From Yponomeuta sedellus (Eukaryota; Arthropoda; Insecta; Lepidoptera; Yponomeutidae), in the NCBI GenBank assembly GCA_934045075.1, contig OW203738.1, positions 9,160,868 to 9,224,867 on the forward strand: DNA of 64,000 nucleotides, written 5' to 3'. Both the position numbers and the translations under genes were made by a program. The notes under the pieces are model-generated. The model was not told the DNA's origin and did not search any database. It was given only the letters and a program-made list of their open reading frames with translations. This document shows positions 43,198 through 54,750 of this stretch, in pieces. Every line of letters starts with the position of its first letter. The stretch's first letter is position 1.

Positions 43198-43403
43198 CAA
43201 TTTTAAAAACCTATTTAGAGGCTAAAAATTTCACCCATACCGGGATTTGAACCCGCGACCTCTGACTATCCGTGCCAGCGCTCTTTCCAATTGAGCCTAT
43301 GGGCGACTCACCGGCGTCAGTGAAATTTCGAACCTCTTTGCAATATTCTCTGTATTACGTACGTAATTGTCCTTAGCACGGGTTAGTGCATTAAAAAGAA
43401 TAT
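43198..43403 (-). mobile_element. Fold-back SINE (family A) with 9-bp target duplication
   Basis: A full minus-oriented copy (trailer, B-box GGGATTTGAACCCGCGAC, A-box, leader ending ATTCTCTGTATTACGTAC) is joined to a plus-oriented 3' tail (ATTGTCCTTAGCACGGGTTA GTGCATTAAAA). AATGCATAA lies at 43189-43197 and 43404-43412. Confidence 0.8.
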
Positions 43404-44100
43404 AATGCATAAAACAAGTCAAAAATCTCGAACGTAATTTTAACATAAAACAGCCAGTTATAACTTCTAGGAGATGTGGCATATAATTTTACCTCTGTCT
43501 CCGTCTGTCACTGTCAATTTCAACTGACCTCATGTAAATAGTCCACATGGAACAAAATGAATAAAAATCAGAGGATATCTGCGCAGTGTAGATTTGCATC
43601 TCCTCGGGATGCCTTCCAGAGACAAGGGGGGCGGATGCGCTTTGTCCGTCACCGGAAACAGAGCATAAAGCGTATACCTTCCTGTGCTTCTTCAATTTGG
43701 GGAGTAGGGATTTTTTTTGCAATATCTTCATTAGTACCGTCATAGCAAAAATTATGTATCGGTATTCATTTTCACAAGTTTTACGGGATCATCTGGCTTT
43801 TTAACCTGGCCCATGTCCACTATTCAGAATGTTCTGAAATACGGCGCAGTAGCGTAAAAATGTACGACCTGGCTCCGTGCGCTTTCTGTAAAGTAGCTGT
43901 CTAATCACAAAGTTATCATACAAAACGTCCTTCTAACGCCTCTCCTGCTATCAAGGAGACGTTGTTCGGTTAGATAGATATTAGCTTCATTTTGACATAG
44001 TCGCCGCACCGTAAAGATGTGGCCAGGCCCCTAATTATAGAATATGCGTTGCTGACTTGTATCAACAGAAAACCAAAGTAACCTCGTTTTGCCCCCACAG

Positions 44101-44486
44101 CAGCTGAGAGCCAGGAGTCTGGCAGCCCACCGCCAAGCCCAGGTTCAGGGGCATCTGACCCCCCCACCCTCGTCCACATCAAGCAGGAAAACATGCCTCC
44201 CGGCGGCGACATAAAGGACTACTACGGCGCACTAGACTTTGGCTTACCAGATGCATATCTCTCCGGTAACTTCGAATATGGGAGGAACTACAATCAGCGA
44301 TACTTGGAGAAAACGGACGATTTCCTAAAGGACGAGGCGGTGGAAGTAGACGTGAAGCTGCCCAAAGAGTTGCAGCTTAAAAGAGGTGGCGTCTTTGCGC
44401 GTGAGACTGTTCCGTGCAGCACGAAGTACGGGCCGTTTGCTGGCAAGTGGGAGACGCAGCCTGCTGACCGAAGATATGCTTGGGAG
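44101..44486 (+). CDS. ham: PRDM3/16-like transcription factor, coding exon 2 (N-terminus and start of PR domain)
   Basis: The exon follows a polypyrimidine tract and CAG and ends TGGGAG|GTAAGTG. It encodes residues 12 (last two bases) to 140. Residues 13-35 are Ser/Pro/Gly-rich, and IKQE at 38-41 fits the SUMO-acceptor consensus. A Tyr/Asp/Glu-rich linker (about 43-95) leads to the PR domain from about residue 97: VKLPKELQLKRGGVFA, then KYGPFAGKW and RYAWE, the first strands of the SET-like fold (compare the family pattern of GxF-x-GP-x-G then W-E/I). The PR domain continues in exon 3 in phase 0. PRDM3/PRDM16 proteins are zinc-finger chromatin regulators; Drosophila Hamlet controls neuronal fate. 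Hamlet is preferred over Blimp-1 because exon 3 reads SNWLKLIR, closer to the PRDM3/16 SWLKYIR form than Blimp-1's NWMRYVN. Antisense frames here are shadows. Confidence 0.8.
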
Positions 44487-44689
44487 GTAAGTGCGAAGGT
44501 TTCAGTCACGGTGCGACTTAATACAGAAGGTATCACGGGACATAAGCGTAGCTAAGGCAAGTAGTATATGTATAAAAACCTACTACTTAACCCTACCTGT
44601 GTGTTTCTATCTTTTTTGTAATGAATTGTTACACAAATTTTATCATCTAGCAAATCCAGGTTATATTATGTCTTTTTGGAGACGTATCT

Positions 44690-44815
44690 GGTTGTCTTTA
44701 AAAGTAGAGTTAACCGGCATTTAACAGGTAAGCACGTAACATCCTAGACTCCGTCTTCGCTTACCATCAGGCGTGACTGGGGTCAAGTGTAACCTGTCCT
44801 ACTTAAAAAAAATAC
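44690..44815 (+). repeat. Dispersed repeat (CATCAGGCGTGACTGG), copy 2
   Basis: TTGTCTTTAAAAGTAGAGTT AACC, CACGTAACATCCTAGACTCC, CGCTTACCATCAGGCGTGAC, TGGGGTCAAGTGTAACCTG: same block order as 19785-19905. Confidence 0.7.
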
Positions 44816-44902
44816 CAAGTGGCAACAATTATATGTCTGAATGCTTAGATGATTGGACGTTTATCAGCTAATATAAATAATATATCTTATGAGATATAAT
44901 CA

Positions 44903-45035
44903 TATAAGGCCCGCCACTGTGTTACAATCCTGCACCAACTCGGACTTGGCCCACGTGGTGGGGTATGGCCTAAATTTCTTGCGATGCAGGATGAGACCCC
45001 TGCCCTAGCAGTGGGTAGGTACAAACAAGGGTTTA
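44903..45035 (+). repeat. 5S-derived SINE 3' fragment
   Basis: AAGGCCCGCCACTGTGTTAC, CACCAACTCGGACTTGGCCC and CCCTAGCAGTGGGTAGGTAC, ending AAGGGTTTATATCG. 5'-truncated. Confidence 0.65.
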
Positions 45036-45039
45036 TATC

Positions 45040-48000
45040 GACACATTATTTTAGGACCATAAGGACACGCCGCTTAGAGACATAAGTACATACCTACCAA
45101 TAGTATCTAATCTCTTTGTCTCTGTCGTTCCTAAACATCAGTATGAGCATTCGTCATACAGATATCAGTATTTCAAGCTGAAAAACTGATGCATAAGTCA
45201 AGCGATATATCAAGAATGCATCAAGCATGCCTTGTCACCGACAGATTGGGTGTTAATCAGGTTCCCAACTCGAAGAAAGAGCCACTTGTTTCCAGCCGAG
45301 TGAAACGTTTCAACTATGGCTCGCTCAGGAATTGTACCACATTTAGGCCCTCGTAAATTTGCCCCGAACAGAATCTTTGACGGAAACGTCAACACGGAGG
45401 CCATAAAGTATAGGGTTTATTGATATTTCATTCTTTGGGAAGTCTCAAAGCTCTTGAAGTACGTTTTTTCTTTCGGGTCTCGCTAAGGATGCGATCCGGT
45501 TTGGATGCTCGGGACTTTTGTTTTTTAATTAATATGTTGAGTGTTTAATTTTTTGTGCCAAAAAGTAATAGTACATATCTGTCGTGACGATTTTTGTTGA
45601 GTTTTGAATTTTGAACACACGTTTCTATATTTTATCATAGAGAAAGAAGGAGAATGGAATATCTTAATGTCACCTAAATTTGATTAAAGAACACAAAATT
45701 CACGGTTTGTGTGGTGTAGATTTAGAAACAATATTGTTGGCTACCTGCATGGATGCACCCCATTGTCATGACTAGACTCTACTAACAATCAACAAATTCG
45801 CAATGGGTAGAACGTGAGGTCAATTATGCTTAGGTACGTTGGCAGAGGAAATGGAAATCAATTGTTAAGGGACGGGATGATTCAGCCAAGACGATTTCGA
45901 TGTATCGAATTACTCGCTATCTCTCTGCAAATATTGTGTTGGCGAATTGTTTTCGATTCTTTGCTCGAATGATTTTTCAACGAAAACGTGGTGCCTTTTG
46001 TTCCGATTATAAAGTGATAATCCTATTTAGAACATCGTCAAACAGTTGTAAATCTAAGCACAAATGCGTAGCCGCTACACTACGCTACGATTTGCGTTTT
46101 TATGAAGATACATAATATATCAGCAGAAAAATCAATAAGAGGGAATGACTATATTCTTTTTAATGCATGTATATTCTTTTTAATGCATATTTATTCTTTT
46201 TAAAAAGGGAATTACGTTTTTTCTTCATGAAAATTTGTTTTTATGATACGCCTTTTTTACAGCATGTAAACATAATCGACAAAATGATAGACCAATATTT
46301 GAATATATGATGACATTAATTTCTTTGGTCGACTTATAAGTAAAATCGAATTGAAATTGATTTCATTTTGGATGGGCGTTATAATTATTTTTTGATGAAA
46401 AAGGGAAAAGGGTGAACCGTTTTTTTTCCTGATACATTTAACTTGGTGTCATTATAACGTTATTGAACTAGCATTCAACAATAAATATAATCTTAGACCA
46501 GGTCTTACCTTACAATCAGGCGAAATCAAACTCAAGTGCTGACATATCTAAATAAAAACAAAATTCTTACCGCTCTCCTTAGACAAAACAATACGAACAG
46601 AATGCAAAATAAGCATAAAATTTTTATCTTACCTCACTCGTTGTATGATGAGGTTGCTTGGACTATCGGATGACAGTTGCTATCGAATGTCAGACATCCG
46701 ATGGAGATACTTGTCGAGATCAAAGTGTCATATTGCATTTAAACCGCACTATTGTCATCAGTCTGGGCGGACACACCAGTTCCGGTCTCTTAGCAAAAAT
46801 GCAATTTCAATTTCACACACACAGATGACGAGAAGTTGCTTGGTTTTTTAAGTACTGACTCTCCTCTTTTCTGTAGTCAGTGATAGTTACAGATTTCTCA
46901 GTTTAACTAGGCACTACCTATTATTAAAATTGGTAGTGCCTATTTTAGTTGAAAAAGGAAAGTAAAGAAATATATTCTCATTGATTTCATTTGAAAATTC
47001 CTTATTGCATTAGAAATCAATCTACACAAAGGTGAGCTTAATACTGACACAAGTATCGCGTTGATGCGAAACTATAACAGGCAAATTATGTAAATGTTAA
47101 GCTTATCTCACCAAACTGCCACCATTGTCACCCAACATTACACTGAATTCAAACAAGTAAGCACCAAGATGTATTTTTTTTTCTCACTACTACTGCACAC
47201 TACGGAGGGAAACGTGTCTAACCACTAAAGAGACCACTTTCCACCACATCATTAGTGAAAACTCCCTAAAACGACAAACTCCTGAGCAAGCAGCGTCTAG
47301 ACTAATCCTGGACGGTTAACCGATCTTCCATGTCACTGGACAAAAGGCCCTTGTGGCAAGTGATGTAAGCATAGATTTTAGCAAATTGCGTCAGAACTGA
47401 GTTTGGGCGTGACTAATTGTCTTGTCTCAGCTGTGGTATTCGGAGAGGCTTCTTAAGCATAGGTTATGTGTGACGACATATTGATAATTGAGTTTAAAAA
47501 GTCTCACTGCATAGTTGAAGAAGCCAAGTCTTCCAACTATAAAAGTGAAATGTGTGGGCTACTTTTTTTTAAGTTTGAGTATCTTATTGATTAAATTGTA
47601 GATGGGAAGGAGTTCATTCAATTCGATACGTTCACACATCTTAAGTAAACTTAAAGGGGTAACGACAACAATGCGAGCGTCAATCGCAAGGTAACATTAT
47701 CTAACCACCGTTTCCGAGACTGCCGATGTATCTTTATAAAAATCTTCGAAAACCGTAAAAAATCACCTATCCGGGTAATCAAGATGCTTCAAAGCAAGAA
47801 TCCCGTGTCAAAGTGCAATAAAAGGTTGCGTACAAATAAACCCTAATTTTGGTTAAGGCGTGACCCCCGTCAACAATTTTTTTAGCCATTCTTTAATTTT
47901 TTACCTAAAAAAGTAAAAAGTAACGGTGAATTTTACAATTGACAGATGTCACAGACTTCAAAGTTTAGAATGAAAACTTGATTGGCGAGTTTTTTTTTCG

Positions 48001-48570
48001 AGACGATCGCGAGGATCTTATTGAGTTTTTTTAAAATTTTGTAATAAAACTTATTCATCAACTGTCTCCCCTGGTGTGATCTGCTAACATTTTCTCACCA
48101 AATTCATAGCCTCAGTTTAACCCACCGAACTACACTTGAATTGATTTTGTCACATCTTTAATTTAAATTTTAATCACTAAGATAATTTATTTTACAGATA
48201 ATTTACGAATATCTGCAATACACTTATTTATTGCATAAATTATGAGATGGACTCGTTTATAACAAAGGTACGAGATGGCAAATGTCAATCACCCCATGAA
48301 TTTATGGATTCATAATTACAAAAAGGGAGTGTCACAAATATCTTTATTGGGATCGAGAAGTAATGGATGCCAATAATTACAATTGAAAATATTCAAACTT
48401 CTGCTCTCTCAGCTACATTACGAAATATTCGACGGCGAATTGACAATGGAAGAGAAACAGATGAATTTTTGATGACTTTCTGTGTTGATTTTTCATTGTG
48501 AAGCGTTGGGCTGCGTTTAATTTGCTTATGGTGTTTGCTTTTCGGCGTTTTTTCTGTCTGTCAGAAACAT
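45040..48570. other. Repeat-poor intronic stretch
   Basis: No SINE box, terminal repeat or exon was recognised. Locally, ATATTCTTTTTAATGCAT is repeated near 46150-46200. Short frames (45210-45404, 45900-46115, 46645-46851) lack domains. Confidence 0.4.
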
Positions 48571-48579
48571 AAATTAAGT

Positions 48580-48880
48580 AAGCTGCCTATATAACGCCTC
48601 CCTGCAAGCCACCGGCCTTCTCTCAGAGAGTTATTCTCCTCTAGAGACACTTTACGAGAAAATGTGTGGGCCGATCGATGCTTTATAATGGTAAATAATC
48701 GACAAGCGAACAACTATTATTGTAAAGTAATACTTATACTAGACCTGTCAACTCGGAATTTAAAAGTAAATTTGATCAAAAACATTTTAAACAATTGGAA
48801 AATTAAAGGAGAAGGGGTCTGTTAGGATCGTGGTAAGTGGTCTCTGCCTACCCCTCCGGGATACAGATGTGAGTTTATTT
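48580..48880 (+). repeat. SINE tail fragments
   Basis: CTTCTCTCAGAGAG near 48612, and TCGTGGTAAGTGGTCTCTGC CTACCCCTCCGGGATACAGA near 48828-48867, the latter as at 6360-6555 and 50935-51000. Confidence 0.45.
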
Positions 48881-49044
48881 TATATCATGTATGTAAAAAA
48901 AATCTATCAAAAGATAAAAAATATATAACTCTCAAAGTGTTAACTGACGCCGTCACAAAAGTGTTTTATTGACAATTTCAAGCACTTAGATATTGATTGA
49001 TTTAAGATGTTTATTCAAATAAAAAATACAGCAGTTTATCACGT

Positions 49045-49230
49045 ACCTATGTGAACACCTCAGATTTCCTCACCATGTTTTTCTATGGCTACTATAAATT
49101 TATAAATGTCCGAAACATGGAATATTTCCAAAATTTCATAAGTATTTCGTAGGTACATGTCGCCAGTTAACCTACGACCTCTCGAATATGAGGCTGGCAT
49201 TCCACCGAAACGCTGCCACTGACGTCCGAA
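49045..49230 (-). repeat. tRNA-derived SINE (family B), partial minus copy
   Basis: GTGAACACCTCAGATTTCCT CACCATG, then the degraded head GGTACATGTCGCCAGTTAAC CTACGACCTCTCGAATATGA and GGCATTCCACCGAAACGCTG CCAC. Confidence 0.55.
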
Positions 49231-49684
49231 AAGATTTTTTTTAAATTGCTATCTAAGTAGGTCTTGTTTATCAAATCAATTTACAGTGCAAATACTAATG
49301 AAAACTTTAAATTAAAAAAGAAAAAAACCGAGGTCAGTTGAATAGAGGCAATTTTAAGCCCAAGCCAACGGCAGCGCCGGAGCCGTTGTATTAGTGTCAA
49401 AATATCTGTCATTTTCTGACATTTGTCATCTCTGGCCACCCCTTCACGCGAGGATTAGCGATGCGGCCACCCCATTACATCTTCATTATGGCGGGGCGTT
49501 ATTGTTAATAAGTAACAATAAAAAATATTACTGTTATTGTGTTTGCTGGATACCGTGATAGTGTTTGTACGATCGCGATGATCTCGGCTTTCAACTGTCG
49601 GTGACAATGTAACAGATGTCTTTGAAAGGCAGATGTATCTATATTACTAGTCCTATACCTGTGCTTATAGTATTTTTTTTTCAT

Positions 49685-50015
49685 AGGCTAATCTGTTAGC
49701 TTTTAGAATATACCTCGACTACTATCGGATGGAATCGGATCCATAATAGAAATATCGGAACTAATATGACACTTAATTTCGAAATCGGAACTCGATCATC
49801 AGTACGAAAACCGGCGAAAATTAGCGAAACCGAAGCCTTTTCTAGAGCCCGAGGTATATTCTAAAAGCTAATATACTGTATAATCTAAAAGCTAACAGAC
49901 TATACAGTCCAATTAGATTTAAGAGTATGCCTCGGCTACTATCGGATAGAATCGGATATATTCGTGTAATAGAAATATCGGAACTAATATGACACTTTCG
50001 AAATAAAGAGCAGGA
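49685..50015. mobile_element. MITE (family M), copy 3, plus a partial tandem copy
   Basis: CTGTTAGCTTTTAGAATATA CCTCG at 49690 and GAGGTATATTCTAAAAGCTA at about 49853 bound the first unit. A second end (TAATCTAAAAGCTAACAGAC, 49881-49900) and a second start (TGCCTCGGCTACTATCGGAT AGAATCGGATATATTCGTG, 49926-49964) follow, so two copies are fused or nested. Confidence 0.7.
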
Positions 50016-50194
50016 AGTAGTATTACACTCGTTCTCGTGACCACGATGACTGTAACGTCGTCGAAACGTCGAGGTAAAATAGCAGTAAATTACTACGCGA
50101 TTAAGCCCCGCGATTAAACAGTGTTTTCAGGTCGTGCAAGTTTAAAATATTCATTTATTTGTACTGTATAAATTATCATATATGCTATTGACGC

Positions 50195-50295
50195 TCAGAG
50201 AGAGAAAGAGTATGGAGGTCAATTACAACGCGCGCCCAGCGCGGATTGGCAATTTCATGCGCTGAGGTATTTGAACACGTCAGCGAGTCCGTAGT
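50195..50295 (+). repeat. SINE family-B tail fragment
   Basis: TCAGAGAGAGAAAGAGTATG, ACAACGCGCGCCCAGCGCGG ATTGGCAATTTC and GCTGAGGTATTTGAACACGT. Body fragment only. Confidence 0.55.
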
Positions 50296-50929
50296 CAAAT
50301 AAATGAAGTAAACTTCAATTTACTGCTTCGTTATCTTAGTGGTCACTAGCCATCACCTGATTATGTTGTTAATTATTTATCTTTCTATCAAATTAGTAAA
50401 AAGTGGCCTAGGTGAACTAGTAACAATTAATACTTTCTACATTAGAGCAAAATTGTGGTTGTACATTTTTCCCATTGATCATTGATCCGCTATTGCGCGC
50501 ATTGTATGCAACGTTGACATCTGACAGTAGCTGTCAAATTGACACCTGGCCTATCTATCCGATACTGGAGCCATTTAACAAAGCGTCCACATATTCGTTG
50601 CGTTAGTAAGAAGAGAGTGATACAAATTTTAATAATAAATATTTGGAAAGGCTCGACATTATATGTGAAATAGACGGACGGTCGGTCTCCAGTTGCAACT
50701 TATACACTAGACCAGATAGGTGGAGTGACCACTCAGAAGCTGTTCGTTATTTTTATATCTACCATTCTTTTTCAAACAAAAATGTTATAGAACCAACTAA
50801 AAATGGTTGCAATCGACAGCTATTTAAATTGGATTAAATTCAAAGTATAATTGTAATGGGCATGTAATAGCAAAGAGCAGATAAAAAGTACCCGAAAACG
50901 ATTAGTGAACGTTGATGAAGCGGAGGTGA

Positions 50930-51010
50930 TTTGTCAGGATCATGGCAAGTGGCAGTCCTTTGTCTCTGCCTACCTCTCAGGGATACAGGCGTGAGATTAG
51001 TTATGTTATA
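50930..51010 (+). repeat. Dispersed repeat end (GGATACAGGCGTGAG)
   Basis: GTCAGGATCATGGCAAGTGG CAGTCC and TCTCTGCCTACCTCTCAGGG ATACAGGCGTGAG, as at 6360-6555. Confidence 0.6.
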
Positions 51011-51506
51011 ATTGTAACGTATCTCCTACTTAATTAATTCATAACTAACCAACAACAAAATCAGCGGCAGTCATAAATATTGATCGAATCAAACTCCACA
51101 GCTCACCCCTCTATCCTCAGCAGCCGACAGTAAACATTTCTCGCTATTAATAATAACAAGTATCTACAACACTTATCAGTTAATCTTACACTCCATGACA
51201 AAGGGGGCTAATCTCCAGGCGTGATAGAAATTTATCTTCACGAAATCCTCATTGTCTGTCCCGCACACCCCTCGTTCTGGAGCTAACTACGGGAGAAATA
51301 TGGTGCAAACATATTATTTTTTAGGGAACCGATTTGTCTTGATGCAATTTTGTGCAGAGCTGTTTTTAATTTCGGGATTGATTTATCTTGTTGGAGAAAA
51401 TGTTGATGATTGGTACCTTAAAGAACTTTTGTTTTTTTCTTTGTGAGGAAGCGGTCTTATGTGTCATTAGATCGTAACATCATTAGACTTCGCGCACAAA
51501 AGTAAA

Positions 51507-51983
51507 TCATCGATAGCTAATACTCTGCAAGCACCAGAAAACTTTCCTACTTAAAACCCCCAGCACATCCCGTGGTCCTACGTAAAGCCATACATTATTT
51601 TTCCGCACAGAATTCGTGTTTGCGAAATCGGCGCGGCATGCACAGTGGGGCCATATTTCATCCGAGCTGGCCAGAACAATAATAGCCCGTGGAGTCGCAG
51701 CCACGGCACGTTCGCACCACAATGTTACACCACCGCCGCTCTCGGAGAACTTTCCCTCCCCCGCCCACAACTTCGCGAACTTAGGCGTCTGAGGTGAATT
51801 CCTTAGCAGTCGCAGGGGTCTGGATACACTGGGCGGCTGAATACCATCGGCCAGCATCCGTGTAGACAAAATAACGAAATACCCCGAACGCAATGCGATA
51901 TCCCGATCGGTTACTGGGTTAGGTTGAGCGCTGTTTACTCGCCACTGAGCAGCAGAGGCGTATGTTGATGCCATCGTTGCCAA
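51507..51983 (-). other. Unrecognised 158-codon open frame, uncertain coding status
   Basis: This is the longest non-repetitive open frame in the window. It lies in a GC-richer island inside intron 2 on the antisense strand. The product has a Met/Ala/Ser-rich start, basic segments and scattered Cys, with no domain, signal peptide or membrane segment that I recognise. GC-rich DNA lengthens chance open frames because stop codons are AT-rich, so an artefact is likely. A single-exon nested gene or an old retrocopy are alternatives. No poly(A) signal, promoter or repeat ends were seen at its borders. Confidence 0.2.
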
Positions 51984-52339
51984 GCTTTTGGCTCGCGTGA
52001 TTTATTTTAAAAACATCTTATTGGTTTTTGCGGTAGAGTTTCATGATTCAGTTCCGGATATTTGAAGATGTTGAGATGCTAATGTTGCAAACAGAAAATA
52101 AACAGTACTTACAAACTCCAATACACTTGATGAAAGAAACAATGTGAAGAAACAATATATTGCATCTATTCAAAATGTGAAATGTACCCGAACGCTTTGA
52201 ATTTTGACATTTCTAATATATAAATATAGTATTTTTGTAAATTCAAAGCATAATTCTTGATTTTAGCAAAAGAGATAAAAATACAAGTTTTCACTACACT
52301 TAAAAACAGTTTAATGAAAACATTTAAGAATACTACTGT

Positions 52340-52455
52340 ATTCTTGTTCTTGAGGCTATATTAGTCCACTGCTGGACATAGCCCTCCCCTAATAAGCGCC
52401 ATAGCTCCCTGTCTTCAGCTTGCTGCTGCAGATGCTGGATGAGCATCTTAGAATA
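52340..52455 (-). repeat. Dispersed repeat (minus), partial
   Basis: CTTGAGGCTATATTAGTCCA CTGCTGGACATAGCCCTCCC CTAATAAGCGCC is the reverse of the 35330-35390 end. Confidence 0.65.
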
Positions 52456-52459
52456 CTAC

Positions 52460-54520
52460 TATGTCACGCTTAATTTGAAACAAAGTGCCTACTGCACACA
52501 AAATGTCAAACTCCACATTTCCGCGTCAAATAACCGAATGTTCCACTTTCGTTCCAACAAGCAGACAGTAGTAGCGTAATAATCTCCTCAAAGCAAAAAA
52601 CCCATTCAGCGTTAAAATAACCGAATCATTTCGGTATCCGACCCGATTGTCAGGCGAGGCGAATCGGCCGTTCGCGGTGTCTTTTGTGGGGTGTTTTTTC
52701 GCCTAGTAATCTTTGCGCTAATCCGTTTTAACGCGTACAGATGTGCGTGCGTACACCGCCCGATTTGCTCCCGATGACGATTCCATTCGCTTTTCGATTG
52801 TTGTTATCTTCAGAGATGGGTTCGTTTGATTTTCACACGCATAGAGGTTCTAAGTAAGTTTAGGTAAAAGTATCAGATAGCATTTTGTCCATCAAATCGA
52901 AAACATAAACTGGTGGTGAAACGGTAGGTATCGGCTGTGGAGCAATGCATTTTTTCCAATGCGTTTATCAAGCAAGCTATGAAAGTTCAAAGACTGCAGT
53001 GCCCAATTAATTCCTTAAAATACCATCACATCGTTGTTTCATCGAACAAAATAACAATGGAAGAGCGACCATTGGATGCTGTTCACCGATCGCTAAACAA
53101 ACGAGAGGGTTTTGTGCCAATCAATGGGGTGCCGTTAATACTAGACCAATGGGCCATCGCATTTGTGTGTTGACCAGAAACAGTTGACATCCGTCTCTCT
53201 ATTGTCCAATGTTACGCAGACTTTTGCCTCGCGGCTCAACCTATACCAGCCTTAACTTTTGTTGTTTTTTTTTGCGCAATGATATCGAGCCAGTTCGTGA
53301 ATATTCTGTCAAGTCAGGAATTAGGCGGTTTTGTCTCCACTTAATGGTCGGAACGTGACCGATAGATAGATATGTAATTTCTCGATAATTTGGCCGGGGA
53401 CAGTTGACAAAGATGGTAGGTGAAATCCTATTTATGCTTTGAGGCTAATTTATGTCGTTCGCTGAGAAGGTTGATGGCGGCGAATCGGTAAAGCAGTTGC
53501 AGATAAATCTGGGGTGATTAATGGAGTTCTGCTTAAAAATGTTCTAGTTCTGGGTTCCTTGGGCATTGATAACCTCACGTATGCAGTAACTTCTGAATAT
53601 ACAAAGGAAGACAATAAACTTTTTTTAGGGATTCACTATCTTGGCAGATGTTATTATGCTTTGTTATTAATGTATTTTTTACGTTCTAAATGAGCTTTGC
53701 AATTTATTTGCAATGTCCACCATATATTTCAGGTCATAATGTAACTGAACAAATGAGTAGTTCATGGATGTACAAGTTGATGTACTATCGATTGTTATTA
53801 TAATACTATGCTATGATAGTACGAAACAATCAATCAAGAGACAATTTTTAGTGATAAGTCTACCGACTGTACTCTGAGGTAAAGAAATAACTTTCCATTT
53901 TTATACATAATAAAATGTTCTCTATCTAATAATCAATCCAAGCATGAATGTAATTGAAGCTGACTACTTTATCATAATGTGATATCGCTGACATTGCGTG
54001 TTAACTAAAACAACGAATCATTTATTCTTTCTTGCCTTATTATCTTATCATTACCAGATCTAGAAACAAAAGAAGCCGCTCTATTATACCCCGCACGGAA
54101 AACCGGCGAGGGTGAAAAAATAAGGTGACGTTTACGCGGACAGTCCCGGAAGCCATGCTTTTCCGCTCCCGATAGCCGAAGACAAGAGTCGGAAGTGTCC
54201 AGCAAAGCCCCGAAATGTGACCAAGATGTATGGATAAAAAACGGCTATTCTTTTTCCAGCAATCGCGAAAAAACTGCCGTTTGAACAGTAAAAAACGCTT
54301 GTTTTTACAAAATTGCGTTCCTGGGTTTTTCGAAGACACAAAGCGGAAGCTTTTCGCTTCAACACGACTGAAGCGTTTCGTTAAGTGATTTGTTAAGCTA
54401 ATTTATTCTTGGGGTGCACGAAGATTTTTCGTTGTACCTATACTTATTTTTTAGCGTTTGATGCTAACGTTAACACTTATTAACCAGGGCAAATCGAAGA
54501 AATGTAATGAGAAGAAATCA
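52460..54520. other. Repeat-poor intronic stretch
   Basis: No exon or repeat recognised. A GC-richer segment lies at 52640-52800. Overlapping minus-strand frames at 54005-54365 have no domain. Confidence 0.4.
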
Positions 54521-54524
54521 ATGC

Positions 54525-54750
54525 ACTTCTTCTTCTTCAGGCTATATTAGTCCACTGCTGGATATAGCCCTCTCCTAATGAGCGCCACAGCGCAAGGTTG
54601 TGCCATCATTGGTGGGTAATGCCCATAATCCCCACGCTGGGCATGCGGGTTGAGGATCGCAGTTTGGTGGAATTGTAGTGCAGGGGGAGCTGCTGCCCAC
54701 CCCCCGGTTTGTGTCCCTTAGTCGCCTTTTACGACACCCATCAATGCACT
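54525..54750 (-). repeat. Dispersed repeat (minus), longer copy
   Basis: CTTCAGGCTATATTAGTCCA CTGCTGG, GCGCCACAGCGCAAGGTTGT, GGGCATGCGGGTTGAGGATC GCAGTTTGGTGGAATTGTA, then TTAGTCGCCTTTTACGACAC. It extends past the ends seen in the other copies. Confidence 0.7.

Larger units (their letters stand above)
30141..44100 (+). other. Intron 1 of the PRDM gene (13,960 bp)
   Basis: Starts GTAAGTT and ends in a polypyrimidine tract CGTTTTGCCCCCACAG. It holds the repeats listed separately; stretches not listed (30150-31140, 32280-32950, 41020-43180) show nothing I recognise. The acceptor is a tandem CAGCAG, so splicing after the second AG (exon start 44104) would remove one alanine codon without changing frame. 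Confidence 0.6.

Noticed and set aside
43489..43745. Facing frames of 84 (minus) and 62 (plus) codons
   Set aside because: No domain recognised in either; they could be an old transposon piece, but nothing supports a gene.
44294..44536. Antisense frame over exon 2
   Set aside because: A shadow of the PRDM coding exon.
54005..54365. Three overlapping minus-strand frames of 66-99 codons
   Set aside because: Mutually exclusive frames without domains, in mildly GC-rich DNA.
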